From contig CAZFEC010000001.1 of NCBI GenBank assembly GCA_964517435.1, forward strand, positions 124,001 to 188,000: a stretch of DNA of 64,000 nucleotides, read 5' to 3'. Position 1 is the stretch's first letter. Each line of letters starts with the position of its first letter. The notes beneath the pieces are model-generated. The model saw only the letters and a list, made by a program, of their open reading frames with translations, was not told the DNA's origin and ran no database searches. Below are positions 32,991 to 42,500 of this stretch, piece by piece. The DNA is from BS150m-G50 sp964517435. Its GTDB lineage: Bacteria > CAIWAD01 > BS150m-G50. The translations under genes were made by a program, and so were the position numbers.

Positions 32991-34532
32991 CTAAGCGGTA
33001 CTCACCGCCCGTTTCTCCCGGATGACCGTGATCTTGATCTGGCCGGGATATTCCATCTCCTCCTGGATCTTGGTGGCGATCTCGCTGGAGAGCAGCTCCA
33101 CCTGTGTGTCATCCAGCTTGCCCGACTCCGCGATCACCCGTACCTCCCGGCCGGCAAACAGCGCGTAAGCCCGCGTCACTCCGGGGAAGGTTTCCGCCAG
33201 CACCTCCAGGTTCTGCACCCGCGTGGTGTAGTTCTCGATCGAATCGCGGCGGGAACCGGGTCGGGAACTGGAGATGATGTCGGCGGAGGTCACGATTTCC
33301 GCGATCGGGTGGATCGGCTCCGCTTCCGCGTGGTGCGCCATAACCGAATTGATCACGATCGGATGCTCCTGGTTGCGACGGCAGACCTCAACACCGAGGG
33401 CGACGTGACTCTTCTCGGCGCCGTTGGTAACCGCTTTGCCGATATCGTGCAGGAGGCCGGCGCGTTGAGCCAGGTGCACATCCATGCCCAGCTCCGCCGC
33501 CATACCGCCGGCCAGCTGCGCCACTTCGATCGAATGGGTCAGTACATTCTGGCCATAGCTGGTGCGGTACTGCAGCCGTCCCACCAGCGAACGGATCTCG
33601 GCTGGCAGCTCCATACGCAGGTCCTTGAGCACCTTCTTGGCCGCCTCGTTGATCTTCTGGTTGACGGTGCGTTCCGCCTTGGCGACCATCTCGTTGATGA
33701 CGCGGGGGCTGAAGTTGCGGTTCTTGATCAGGTTTTCCAGCGCCAGGCGGGCGACCTCCCGCTGGACCGGATCGAAGGAGGAGATGACGATGCTGTCAGG
33801 CGTCTCGTCAACGATGATCTTGACATCCGCTGCCTGCTCGAACGCCTTGATGTTGCGTCCCTCCTTGCCGATGATCATCCCCTTGATTTTGCCGGAGGGA
33901 ATCGCCACTTCGCGGACGGTGGTTTCGAAGGTATGCTCCGCGCTCATCTTCTGCAGCGTGGTTGAGATGATCTCGCGCGCTTCCCGTACCGCGTTTTCCC
34001 GGGCGTTCACCTTGATCTCGCTGACCAGTGCGGCCGCCTCATCCCGGGCCCGGTTCTCCATCATTTCCAGAAAGAGGGAGCGCGCCTCCTCGCGGCTCAG
34101 GCCGGAAAGCGTCTCCAACTGCTCCTCCAGCTGCGACCGCTGCAGATCCAGCTGTTTGCCGGTGGTCTGGAGATTCTTCTGCTCCTCCTCCAGCACCTTC
34201 TCCCGCTGGCGCAGTTTCAGTTTATTCTCCTGATTGGTGCGGTCCATCTTCTTCAGATCGAGTTCACGCTGATTGATGCGCGACTCGTACTGCTGCACCT
34301 TCTGCTCCTTCTTCTGCAGCTCCTTGGTCAGGCGCGCCTCTTTCTTGTACCACTCCTCGCGCGCCTGGATCAGGGCATCCTTCTTGATCCGCTTGGCTTC
34401 ATCCTTGGCGCGAGTGATGACATCGCGCCCCTTGGATCGCAGCATACCGGCGACAATCCAGCTGACGATTAGCGCCAGCAGCAAACCGGCGAGGAGACTT
34501 ACAGTCGGAACCATTATCTCATTCAGATTCAT
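32991..34532 (-). CDS. rny: Ribonuclease Y
   Basis: 513 residues, standard for the family. Membrane-anchored endoribonuclease that starts mRNA decay. Seen in order: N-terminal membrane helix (LLAGLLLALIVSWIVAGML, residues 15-33), a long charged coiled coil with many K/E/Q/R to about residue 200, a KH domain with IKGMIIGKEGRNIKAFE, and an HD domain with LTHSIEVAQLAG and GLLHDIGKAV (catalytic HD). GAGAGGA lies before the ATG at 34532; earlier in-frame codons would add an unlikely 64-residue extension. Confidence 0.97.
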   Translation of the reverse strand: MNLNEIMVPTVSLLAGLLLALIVSWIVAGMLRSKGRDVITRAKDEAKRIKKDALIQAREEWYKKEARLTKELQKKEQKVQQYESRINQRELDLKKMDRTNQENKLKLRQREKVLEEEQKNLQTTGKQLDLQRSQLEEQLETLSGLSREEARSLFLEMMENRARDEAAALVSEIKVNARENAVREAREIISTTLQKMSAEHTFETTVREVAIPSGKIKGMIIGKEGRNIKAFEQAADVKIIVDETPDSIVISSFDPVQREVARLALENLIKNRNFSPRVINEMVAKAERTVNQKINEAAKKVLKDLRMELPAEIRSLVGRLQYRTSYGQNVLTHSIEVAQLAGGMAAELGMDVHLAQRAGLLHDIGKAVTNGAEKSHVALGVEVCRRNQEHPIVINSVMAHHAEAEPIHPIAEIVTSADIISSSRPGSRRDSIENYTTRVQNLEVLAETFPGVTRAYALFAGREVRVIAESGKLDDTQVELLSSEIATKIQEEMEYPGQIKITVIREKRAVSTA

Positions 34533-34548
34533 CTCTATCCTCTCTTGT

Positions 34549-35364
34549 CTAGGCGGCCGCCTGGTGTAGTTTGGCCAGCAGCGGCGCCGGATCGAAGCGC
34601 GGGCAAAGATAAAGGCCGGGCCCGTGAAAATCGGAGCCGCCTGTGAGGAGTAGTCCAGCCGACTCTCCCCAGGCGCGCAACCGTTCCCGGTCCGCTTCAC
34701 CCTGCGCGGGATGATCGATTTCAATACCTGCCAGGTCGGGCAGCGGCAACTGCTCCAGCTCGGCGAAATCGAGACTTTTCAACGGATGGGCCAGCACCGG
34801 CAGTCCGCCGGCGGCACGGACCACCGCGCAGACCCGTTGAATGCTTTCCAGGCGGCGAGGCCGCCAGGCGGGGCCTCCGTCGCCGATGTACTTCGCGAAT
34901 ACCTGCTGGAACGATTTGACCTGGCCGCTTTCAACCAGTAATCGGGCCAAGTGCGGTCGACCGACCGGGTTCTCACTGTTCAGCACGTCCGGATCCAGGT
35001 GCAGATCCATCAGCTTGAGGCGGGCGATTATCGCCAGGTTGCGTTCCCGGCGGGCGGCCCGGTTCCTCTCCAGCAGCTCCAGCAGTTCCCGGTGGTGCAG
35101 ATCGATCCCGTAGGCCAACAGGTGCACCTCGCGCGTCTCGGCTGTCGCGGAAGTCTTGAAGCCGGCCGCCAGTTCGACACCGCTGATCACCTGCATACCC
35201 AGCTCCATCCCCGCCTGCTGCGCGTGGTTGACACCGGCGATGGTGTCGTGGTCGGTGAGCGACGCCAGGGTGACGCCCCGTTTGCGCACCAGCTCCAGCA
35301 GCGGACGTACTTCGTACAAGCCGTCGGAGAAGGTGCTGTGCAGGTGGAGATCGGCCTTGATCAA
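34549..35364 (-). CDS. PHP-domain phosphoesterase
   Basis: 271 residues. The PHP fold is shown by KADLHLHSTFSDG (metal H-x-H), LASLTDHDTIAG, VEL and VHLLAYGID, VLAHPLKS and LTGGSDFHGP. Relatives include histidinol phosphatase and the RNase AM/YciV 5'-3' exonuclease branch (3',5'-nucleotide bisphosphate phosphatase); the TDHDT and SDFHG motifs fit the latter best. Being next to rny, a role in removing RNA decay products is possible (inference). Starts 12 bases after the pepA stop. Confidence 0.88.
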   Translation of the reverse strand: MIKADLHLHSTFSDGLYEVRPLLELVRKRGVTLASLTDHDTIAGVNHAQQAGMELGMQVISGVELAAGFKTSATAETREVHLLAYGIDLHHRELLELLERNRAARRERNLAIIARLKLMDLHLDPDVLNSENPVGRPHLARLLVESGQVKSFQQVFAKYIGDGGPAWRPRRLESIQRVCAVVRAAGGLPVLAHPLKSLDFAELEQLPLPDLAGIEIDHPAQGEADRERLRAWGESAGLLLTGGSDFHGPGLYLCPRFDPAPLLAKLHQAAA

Positions 35365-35376
35365 CTTATAACCTCG

Positions 35377-36870
35377 CTAGCTGATCGGTGGCTGGAAGTT
35401 CTCCAGCAGATTAAGCAGCAGACGCACCGCCGCTCCCTGCGGGCCGTCGGCTTTGCCGTTGCGTTTCGGCCAGCTTGTACCGGCGATGTCCAGATGCGCC
35501 CAGGCGGTATCGCGGACATGCGCCTTCAGAAAGGCACCCGCCGTAATGGTACCCGCCGCGCGGTTGGGAACGGAGTTACGCAGATCGGCGACGTTGCTTT
35601 CCACCAGCTTTTCGAAGGCCGGCGTCAACGGCAGCCGCCAGGCGGGATCTCCCTCCTGGGCGCCGCTGTCCAGAATCTGCTCCGCCAGCTGGTCGTCGTT
35701 GCTGAGCAATCCTGAGAACTCATGCCCCAGCGCCATGACTACGGCGCCGGTCAGGGTTGCAACATCGATGATCGCCGCCGGGCGGTATTTGCGTTCGACC
35801 CAGCTGATGCCGTCCGCCAGCAGCAATCTGCCCTCCGCGTCGGTATTCAGGATCTCAACTGTCTTGCCGGAGTGGCAGCGGATGATGTCGCCCGGTTTGT
35901 AGCCGGCACCGCTCGGCATGTTCTCCGCCGCCGGCACCACGCCGATCACATTCACCGACGGCTTCAGACGCGCCAGCACGGAGCAGACGCCGATGACCGC
36001 CGCCGCACCCGCCATGTCCCCCTTCATCTCGTGCATGCCGGTGCCGGGCTTAAGGGAAATGCCGCCGGAATCGAAGGTAACTCCTTTACCGACCAGGGCA
36101 ACGGTCGGGGCCTGTTTGGCACTCGATTTATACTCCATGACGACCAGACGCGGCTTCTGACGGCTGCCCTGCCCGACGGCGAGTATGCCGCCACACTTCT
36201 CCGCGGCCAGTTGGGTGCTGTCCAGCACCTTGACCTTGATGCCGCCGGGACGGAGGCGCCGTGCGACCTGGGCGAGGTAGGCGGGAGTTACCACGTTGCC
36301 CGGTTTGTTGATGAGATCGCGTGCGAGATTGACGGCGTCGCCGAAGAGGATTCCGCGCTCCAGTTGTCGGCGCAAACCAGCCGGTGACGCTTTGGTTTGG
36401 GTGAATAGAGCCAGTGTTTTCAGACTGTGCGGTTTTCGTTCCGATTTGAATTCATTGAAGCGGTAGCCCGCCGTTTTGGCTGCCACGATCTGTGCCTGCA
36501 TCACCGCCGCGTCCGGCAGGGGGCTGTCACCGTTCACGAACAGGAGACAGTCGAGCCGGGTCAGACCGCGTTCTCCGGACCAGGCGATCAGCTTTTGCAT
36601 CACCCGGCGCACCCGCATCAGATCGTACTCCTCGCGCCGTCCCAGACCGACGCAGATCAAACGGGAAACGGCGGCTCCCTCCGGCAGGAGGACGGTCTCG
36701 ATTCTCCCCGGTTTACCGCTGACTTCCTCACATTCAAAAGCCTGACGGAGGCGGTCTCCGCTGTCCAAGGCGGTAATCAGCGCTTCCGGCCGTTCCCCCT
36801 CAAACAGGGGCAAGGCCAGATTCGCCGCCTTGATATCTTTCAACAACAGGTATTTGGCTTGGGTTTTCAT
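35377..36870 (-). CDS. pepA: Leucyl aminopeptidase (M17)
   Basis: 497 residues, normal length. Dizinc cytosolic aminopeptidase removing N-terminal residues from peptides; hexameric in its family. Seen: VGKGVTFDSGGISLKPG (metal lysine and aspartates), MKGDMAGAAAVIG and EILNTDAEGRLLLADG, the M17 signature with the catalytic arginine. AGGGAC precedes the ATG at 36870; an upstream in-frame codon at 36930 has no site. Between ispH and the PHP gene. Confidence 0.96.
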   Translation of the reverse strand: MKTQAKYLLLKDIKAANLALPLFEGERPEALITALDSGDRLRQAFECEEVSGKPGRIETVLLPEGAAVSRLICVGLGRREEYDLMRVRRVMQKLIAWSGERGLTRLDCLLFVNGDSPLPDAAVMQAQIVAAKTAGYRFNEFKSERKPHSLKTLALFTQTKASPAGLRRQLERGILFGDAVNLARDLINKPGNVVTPAYLAQVARRLRPGGIKVKVLDSTQLAAEKCGGILAVGQGSRQKPRLVVMEYKSSAKQAPTVALVGKGVTFDSGGISLKPGTGMHEMKGDMAGAAAVIGVCSVLARLKPSVNVIGVVPAAENMPSGAGYKPGDIIRCHSGKTVEILNTDAEGRLLLADGISWVERKYRPAAIIDVATLTGAVVMALGHEFSGLLSNDDQLAEQILDSGAQEGDPAWRLPLTPAFEKLVESNVADLRNSVPNRAAGTITAGAFLKAHVRDTAWAHLDIAGTSWPKRNGKADGPQGAAVRLLLNLLENFQPPIS

Positions 36871-36968
36871 GCAAGTCCCTTTCGAGTCATGTGCCGACGG
36901 TAACACCGTCGCTCGCGCCTGTTCGCGCAATGTCTATTATAGAGTGCGTCTCGCAGAGACGCTAAGAA

Positions 36969-37838
36969 TCAACCAGCCCGACCGGTAGCATTTACCGATG
37001 CGGCGATCTCACGCAGCCGGGCGAGAACCCCCTCGATCAGTTCGTCAGGGGTCGAAGCGCCGGCGGACACGCCGATCCGTTCGTAGTCCCGCACCAACTC
37101 CGGATCGATGGCGCTGCTGTCCTCGATCAGATAGGCCGGGATGCCATGGGTACGGGCGATTTCCCGCAGCCGATTGCAGTTGGCACTGTTCTGGGACCCG
37201 ACGACATACACCAGGTCCGATTCCTGCGCCAGCTCCCGCATGGCATTCTGTCGCTTCTCGGTCGCGTCGCAGATGGTGTTGTAAATCAGAGCGTCCGGCT
37301 GCAGCTTCTGTAACTCACCGGCGATCTCTTCAAACCGTTCCCGCGATTGCGTCGTCTGACTGACCAGCGCGACCGGTCGAGACAACTGGGGCAGGTCACG
37401 CAGTTCCTCCAGGCTCTGGATCAACCTGATGTGCTCCGGGGCGACGCCCTGAATGCCGATGACCTCATCATGGCTGCTGTCACCCAGCAGAAAGATCTCA
37501 TAACCCTGCCGGACCAGGTCGCGCACGATATCGTGGATCCGCGTTACCAGCGGACAGGTCGCATCGAGCACTTCCAGGTCACGACGGGCGGCCTGTTCCA
37601 TCACCTCCGGCGCGACACCGTGGGCGCTGACCACCAGCACTCCCGGTGGTGCCTGTTCCAGATCGGCCACCGAGTGTACGCCCTTCCGCTCGAAATCCTG
37701 AATCACCGTGTGATTGTGCACGATCTCTTTCAGGATGCTGACCCGCTGGTCTGAATCACGGGATTTCTCTTGCACCATTTCGATGGCGCGTTTGACGCCG
37801 AAACAGAAACCGGCTTCTCTGGCGCGCAGGATTTCCAT
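36969..37838 (-). CDS. ispH: 4-hydroxy-3-methylbut-2-enyl diphosphate reductase
   Basis: 289 residues. Last step of the MEP pathway, making IPP and DMAPP with a 4Fe-4S cluster. The three cluster cysteines are visible in EAGFCFGVKRA (C12), DATCPLV and NTICDATEKRQ; HGVAPEV and GASTPDELI are typical. It follows dxs, the first MEP enzyme, by 45 bases, so the first and last steps share a transcript. Confidence 0.97.
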   Translation of the reverse strand: MEILRAREAGFCFGVKRAIEMVQEKSRDSDQRVSILKEIVHNHTVIQDFERKGVHSVADLEQAPPGVLVVSAHGVAPEVMEQAARRDLEVLDATCPLVTRIHDIVRDLVRQGYEIFLLGDSSHDEVIGIQGVAPEHIRLIQSLEELRDLPQLSRPVALVSQTTQSRERFEEIAGELQKLQPDALIYNTICDATEKRQNAMRELAQESDLVYVVGSQNSANCNRLREIARTHGIPAYLIEDSSAIDPELVRDYERIGVSAGASTPDELIEGVLARLREIAASVNATGRAG

Positions 37839-37883
37839 ATCCGGTCTACTCCCCCGCGGGGCGGTGTGCTGCCGGCGTCGGGT

Positions 37884-39764
37884 TCATACCGCTTCCCGCT
37901 GCTTCTGCATGACGACGGCGGCGATACCGGCGGCATCCAGGCCGGTGGAATTCTGCTGCTCGCTGCGGGTGGCGTGTTTGACATGCTCGTCGTCGATGCC
38001 CAGTTTCAGGGAACTGCCCTGGAATTTCAGCTCGCGGTAAAGGCAATCGCAGACCATGGTGCCGAAACCGTTGAGAATATTACCCTCCTCCAGGGTAACC
38101 ACCAGCGCGTGCCGTTTGATGCCGGCGAGCATTCGCCGGTCAAGCGGTTTAACGAAGCGGCAGTTGATCACCGCCGCAGTCACGCCCTGATCGCGCAGTA
38201 ATCCGGCGGCGTGCACCGCTTCTTCCACCAGCGGTCCCACCGCCAGCAGGATCACCTCCTCGCCCGGGAGCACTTCCTCCCAGCTGCCGATTTCCAGTGG
38301 CTGGTAACGGATCTCCTCGCTGAGACGCAGCACGCTGTCCTTGGGATAGCGGATGGCGAAGGGACCCTGCAGTTCTTCATTGAGCGCAGTGAACAGCAGA
38401 TTGCGCAACTCGTTACCGTCGCGGGGCGCCGCCACCGTCATACCAGGCACCGAACTCAGGTAGGCCAGATCAAAGGAGCCCTGATGCGTGACGCCGTCCT
38501 GCCCGACCAGGCCGGCCCGGTCCAGCGCGAACACGACCGGCAACTGCTGCAGATCGACATCGTGGATGATGTGATCGTAGGCGCGCTGCAGAAAGGTCGA
38601 GTAGATGGCGACCACCGGTTTCATGCCGGCGGCGGCCAGGCCGGCGGCAAAAGTAACGGCGTGCCCTTCCGCAATGCCGACATCGAAAAAGCGCTCCGGC
38701 AGCTCCTGCGCGAATTCCACCAGTCCGGTCCCCTCCGCCATCGCGGCCGTAATGGCGACGATGCGGGGATCGTGTTTGGCCAGATCGATCAAGGTATGGG
38801 TGAAAACCGTGTTGTAGGAGGGCATCTTGTCGCCGGATGAGGGCGCCGGTTGCCGCGGTTTGCCGGAGACACCGTGATAACTGACCGGATCGCTCTCCGC
38901 CTGCTTCAGTCCTCTTCCCTTGACTGTCTTGATGTGTAACAGCTTGGGCCCCTGGATCTGCTTCAGACGTTTCAGGATGCTCTCCAGGTCCGTCAGAGAA
39001 TGCCCGTTGACCGGACCGTAGTACTTGAATCCCAGTTCGTCGAACATCACACCCGGCTGGATCAGCGTCTTCAGGCTCTCCTCCAATTTGTGGCCGATGT
39101 CGCGGACGGTACGGGCACCGACCGGCAGTTTGCCGGCGATGTCCCAGATCTGGTTGCGAAAACGGTTGAAGAGGGGATTGCTGGAGACTTCCGTGAAGTA
39201 GGTCGACAGGGCGCCGACATTCCGGGAGATGGACATCTCATTGTCGTTGAGAATCACCAGGATGTCGGTATTAACGCGTCCGGCGTTGTTCAGTCCTTCA
39301 AAAGCCAGTCCGCCCGTCATCGCCCCGTCGCCGACGACGGCGATGACATGATTATCCCCGCCCAGCATATCGCGGGCGCGGGCGAACCCGAGGGCGGCGG
39401 ATATGGAGGTGGAAGCGTGACCCGCTCCGAAGTTGTCGTATTCGCTCTCGGTGCGGGACTGGAAGCCGGAGATCCCCTCCGCCTGGCGTATGGTCGGCAA
39501 TTGTCGGCGGCGACCGGTGAGGATTTTATGGATGTAGGTCTGATGGCCGACATCCCAGGTGACGACATCACGGGGCATGTCGAAGACCCGGTGCAGGGCC
39601 AGGGTCAACTCCACCACTCCCAGGCTGGAAGCCAGGTGGCCGCCGCTTTGCGTCACGACCTTGATGACGTAGTCACGCAGTTCCTGCGCCAGTTTGGTCA
39701 ACTCCGCCAGGGAAAACCCGCGAATATCTTCAGGTTTATCGATTCCATCCAGGAATTTCGTCAT
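37884..39764 (-). CDS. dxs: 1-deoxy-D-xylulose-5-phosphate synthase
   Basis: 626 residues. Thiamine-diphosphate enzyme joining pyruvate and glyceraldehyde-3-phosphate, the entry and usual control point of the MEP isoprenoid pathway. Seen: VTWDVGHQTYIHKILTGR, the ThDP motif GDGAMTGGLAFEGLNNAG, FGFKYYGPVNGH-like FKYYGPVNGHSL, DRAGLVGQDGVTHQGSFD and the C-terminal VTLEEGNILNGFG. GAGG lies 5 bases before the ATG at 39764, and repeat copy D ends about 20 bases upstream, so the repeat sits where the promoter or leader should be. Confidence 0.97.
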   Translation of the reverse strand: MTKFLDGIDKPEDIRGFSLAELTKLAQELRDYVIKVVTQSGGHLASSLGVVELTLALHRVFDMPRDVVTWDVGHQTYIHKILTGRRRQLPTIRQAEGISGFQSRTESEYDNFGAGHASTSISAALGFARARDMLGGDNHVIAVVGDGAMTGGLAFEGLNNAGRVNTDILVILNDNEMSISRNVGALSTYFTEVSSNPLFNRFRNQIWDIAGKLPVGARTVRDIGHKLEESLKTLIQPGVMFDELGFKYYGPVNGHSLTDLESILKRLKQIQGPKLLHIKTVKGRGLKQAESDPVSYHGVSGKPRQPAPSSGDKMPSYNTVFTHTLIDLAKHDPRIVAITAAMAEGTGLVEFAQELPERFFDVGIAEGHAVTFAAGLAAAGMKPVVAIYSTFLQRAYDHIIHDVDLQQLPVVFALDRAGLVGQDGVTHQGSFDLAYLSSVPGMTVAAPRDGNELRNLLFTALNEELQGPFAIRYPKDSVLRLSEEIRYQPLEIGSWEEVLPGEEVILLAVGPLVEEAVHAAGLLRDQGVTAAVINCRFVKPLDRRMLAGIKRHALVVTLEEGNILNGFGTMVCDCLYRELKFQGSSLKLGIDDEHVKHATRSEQQNSTGLDAAGIAAVVMQKQREAV

Positions 39765-39784
39765 CATTACCTCGTGTGCGCTCC

Positions 39785-39892
39785 ATAGTATTGCGGTAAC
39801 GAAAAGACCGAATCAGTTATGCAATCTATGGGCAATACTATTGACCGATGCCTGAATACTGTCTCCAGAGGACATCACCTGCGAGCATCGGT
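39785..39892 (-). repeat. Two-hairpin dispersed repeat, copy D
   Basis: 108 bp. Hairpin 1 (39785-39841) is closed by ATAGTATTGC and GCAATACTAT; hairpin 2 (39844-39892) by ACCGATGC and GCATCGGT. Relative to copies B and C both stems carry compensated changes (TTC/GAA to TGC/GCA). On the minus strand CTTTTCG and AATACTAT precede the dxs start by about 20 bases. Hairpin 2 overlaps the last codons of the radical SAM gene at 39875. Confidence 0.83.
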
Positions 39893-42481
39893 ATAATCGG
39901 TATAAATAGAGGAGCGTTGCCGGTCGCCAACCGGGACTGTCTCCCGCGGCTGGGAACGCAACAACGCTGCATCCTTGTGGAAGCGAATGGCGGCTAGCCG
40001 CTCTTCGCCGAGCACGGCACTGACCAGATGGTCGGGACGCGCCGTTTTGCTCTTCTGCTGCCTGGTCTTCAATCTAATCCGATCTTCATCCAGACTCAAC
40101 TCTATAATAAATGGTTTGAGATCAACGACCTGTTCGCGCCCCTTGCGCACCCGCCGGAAAAAGATATGTTCGTCTGCCAACGCGGCCGCCAGGGCCTGCC
40201 GGTCGCTCTCGCCGTCAGCATCGATCCAGCTGAGAGTGTAGTGGTAGGCAGTAGTGTCCTCCTGCACCGACGTCGCCCGGCGGGGCAGCCAGTAGTACTC
40301 GATCAGCTGCAGGCCGGCCGGTAGATAGTCGAACAGGAGGGCGGGTGATTGCCGCTCCGTCAACAGCAGGTCCAGGTATTCAGCGCTGGAGGTGAAACCG
40401 TGCGGCAACGGCGGGCCGGCGGCGAAACGGTAACGGGGGTGGTAGCCCTGGGTCAGGGCCAGGGGTAATTTTGCGAGTCGGATGCCGCGTTCCAGGTGCT
40501 TGAGCAGATCGAGGTGCCCCAGGTAGCGGGCCGGTCCCCGGCGTGCGTAGCGCAGGCGCACCCGGTAAAGCTCCGGGGGCTGTGCCTGACGAGCAGGCTG
40601 TGGTTCCTTCGCCGAAGGCGAAGGTGGCGGCGAGGGGGTCTCCAACAGGCTTCCGGTCACCTGCGACACCTGTTCCGGCGTACAGCTTCCGCACTGCCAG
40701 CAATGACCCAGGCGGCAATCGGGCGTTTCGGCAGTGTTGTAGGCCCGCTCCCTTTCCCGCTGCAGGAAGGCGGTCGAGATCATACCGTGGAAGTGACTCC
40801 AGGGCAACGACCGACCGACCGGAATGGCGGAATTGCATTTTGACAACGGCAAATCCTCCGCCGCGAAGGCCTGCCGCCAGAGTTCCGGCTTGAATTCGCT
40901 CGACCAGGCATCGAAACCGGCGCCCAGCTCGACCGCGCGCTCCACCACGCGTCCGTAACGCCGGTCGCCGCGAGCCAGCGCCGATTCCACCTCGGTAACC
41001 GCGCCGTCGCGCCAGTTCAGCTCCACCCCACGCTCACGCGGCAGGCTGCGCAAATAGGCGATCTTCTGCGCGAGCCGGTCGCGGTTTACCTGTTCCTCCC
41101 ACTGGAAGGGAGTGTGCGGCTTGGGCGCGAACGGCGAGATCGCCGCCCGGACGGTAGCACCGCCGTAAGTCCTGCCCAGGCGACGCACCGCGTTCACCAA
41201 CTCCACGATACCCGCCAGGTCCCGGTCGGTTTCCGTCGGCAGACCGATCATGAAATAGAGCTTCACCCGCCGCCAGCCCTGCTCGAAGGCGGTGCGGCAG
41301 GCAGCCAGCAGATCGGTATCGCTGTTGTTCTTGTTGATCACCGCCCGCAGGCGTTCGCTGCCTGCTTCCGGGGCGAAGGTCAAACCGGAACGCCGGAAGG
41401 CGGAGGCGGCGCGCGCCATCTGCGGGGTGAATCGATCCGGCCGCAGGGAGGGGAAGGAGAGCGCCGTCTGCGGGTGAGCGGGAGTTGTCATCTCCAGGGA
41501 CATCAATTCGGCCAGGCCGGTGTAGTCGCCGGTGGAGAGTGAAAGCAACGATACCTCGCTATGCCCGCTGTTGGCCAGCGCGCAGCGCATCTGCGCCTGG
41601 ACGGCGGTCGGCTGCCGCTGGCGGACCGGCCGGTAAACCATCCCGGCGTGGCAGAATCGGCAGCCGCGACTGCAGCCGCGCATCACTTCCACCGCCAGGC
41701 GGTTGAATTCAATATCGATCAAGGGCAGCAGCGGCCGTTCCGGATAATATTCGTTGCGCAGCTGCTCCACGCGGGCGGGCCTGACCGGCAGGGGCGCGTC
41801 AGATTCAAGACAGTCGATGCCGGCGTACTCGCCGTTGTCGTAGCGCGGTTGATAGAAAGCGGGGATGTAAACTCCCTGCAAGCGGGCCAACTCCCGCAGG
41901 AGGTCACGACGACCACCTTGCCGCCGTTTGCCCTCGCGAACCTTCGCCAGCAGTTGCGGCAGCACCTCCTCACCATCGCCGATCACGACCGCGTCCAGAA
42001 AGTCGGCCATCGTCTCACAGTGGTAGGCGACAGGTCCCCCGGCGATCACCAGCGGATCGGCGTCACACCGCTCGGTGCTGCGGCGCGGTATACCACCCCG
42101 ATCCAGCATTCGCAGGATGTTGCTGTAGTGCAGTTCATATTGCAGGGTAAAACCGACCACATCGAACTCGCACAGCGGCAGTTGTGACTCGAGCGAACAG
42201 AGGGGCAGTTCATGTTCCCGCAACAACGCTTCCAGATCGGACCAGGGCGCGTAAGCCCTTTCGGCAGCCGCCCAGGGGAGCCGGTTGATAATGTGATACA
42301 AAATACCGAAGCCGACCGAATAGCTCATCCCGACTTCATAGCTGTCCGGATAAACCAGCGCCAGCCGCACCTCCGCGTCTTCCTTGCGGATTGAATTGAG
42401 CTCGCCTCCCGTGTAGCGGCCCGGTTTCGACACGCGGGGCAGGATGTATTCATGCAGGAGGTGTTGTTGCTGCTGGTTCAT
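39875..42481 (-). CDS. Radical SAM protein with DUF2344 C-terminal domain
   Basis: 868 residues, a fusion of the B12-binding-like radical SAM family (TIGR03960 type) and DUF2344 (TIGR03936 type). C270-x3-C274-x2-C277 in RGCSRGCRFCHAG binds the iron-sulfur cluster; LSLSTGDYTGL and LTFAPEAGSERLRAVINK follow, then GHCWQCGSCTPEQ with a second cysteine group. From about residue 630, YRVRLRYARRGPARYLGHLDLLKHLERGIR and GYHPRYRFAAGPPLPHG are the DUF2344 part. In many bacteria the two parts are separate or fused; the substrate is unknown, and a tRNA or ribosome target is often guessed from gene context. Confidence 0.88.
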   Translation of the reverse strand: MNQQQQHLLHEYILPRVSKPGRYTGGELNSIRKEDAEVRLALVYPDSYEVGMSYSVGFGILYHIINRLPWAAAERAYAPWSDLEALLREHELPLCSLESQLPLCEFDVVGFTLQYELHYSNILRMLDRGGIPRRSTERCDADPLVIAGGPVAYHCETMADFLDAVVIGDGEEVLPQLLAKVREGKRRQGGRRDLLRELARLQGVYIPAFYQPRYDNGEYAGIDCLESDAPLPVRPARVEQLRNEYYPERPLLPLIDIEFNRLAVEVMRGCSRGCRFCHAGMVYRPVRQRQPTAVQAQMRCALANSGHSEVSLLSLSTGDYTGLAELMSLEMTTPAHPQTALSFPSLRPDRFTPQMARAASAFRRSGLTFAPEAGSERLRAVINKNNSDTDLLAACRTAFEQGWRRVKLYFMIGLPTETDRDLAGIVELVNAVRRLGRTYGGATVRAAISPFAPKPHTPFQWEEQVNRDRLAQKIAYLRSLPRERGVELNWRDGAVTEVESALARGDRRYGRVVERAVELGAGFDAWSSEFKPELWRQAFAAEDLPLSKCNSAIPVGRSLPWSHFHGMISTAFLQRERERAYNTAETPDCRLGHCWQCGSCTPEQVSQVTGSLLETPSPPPSPSAKEPQPARQAQPPELYRVRLRYARRGPARYLGHLDLLKHLERGIRLAKLPLALTQGYHPRYRFAAGPPLPHGFTSSAEYLDLLLTERQSPALLFDYLPAGLQLIEYYWLPRRATSVQEDTTAYHYTLSWIDADGESDRQALAAALADEHIFFRRVRKGREQVVDLKPFIIELSLDEDRIRLKTRQQKSKTARPDHLVSAVLGEERLAAIRFHKDAALLRSQPRETVPVGDRQRSSIYTDYTDARR

Positions 42482-42500
42482 GGTTCAGTTCGTCACGCTC

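Noticed and set aside
32253..33965. Long open frame on the plus strand opposite rny and coaX (also 44646-46355 and 46707-50807 opposite the SpoIID and amylase genes)
   Set aside because: The opposite strand encodes clear families; the frames arise from high G+C codon use and translate to low-complexity R/Q/H/G-rich sequence without motifs.
39893..39907. TATAAT box reading into the 3' end of the radical SAM gene
   Set aside because: No -35 at a proper distance, and it would only make antisense RNA; direct repeat of CGGTATAA is the simpler view.
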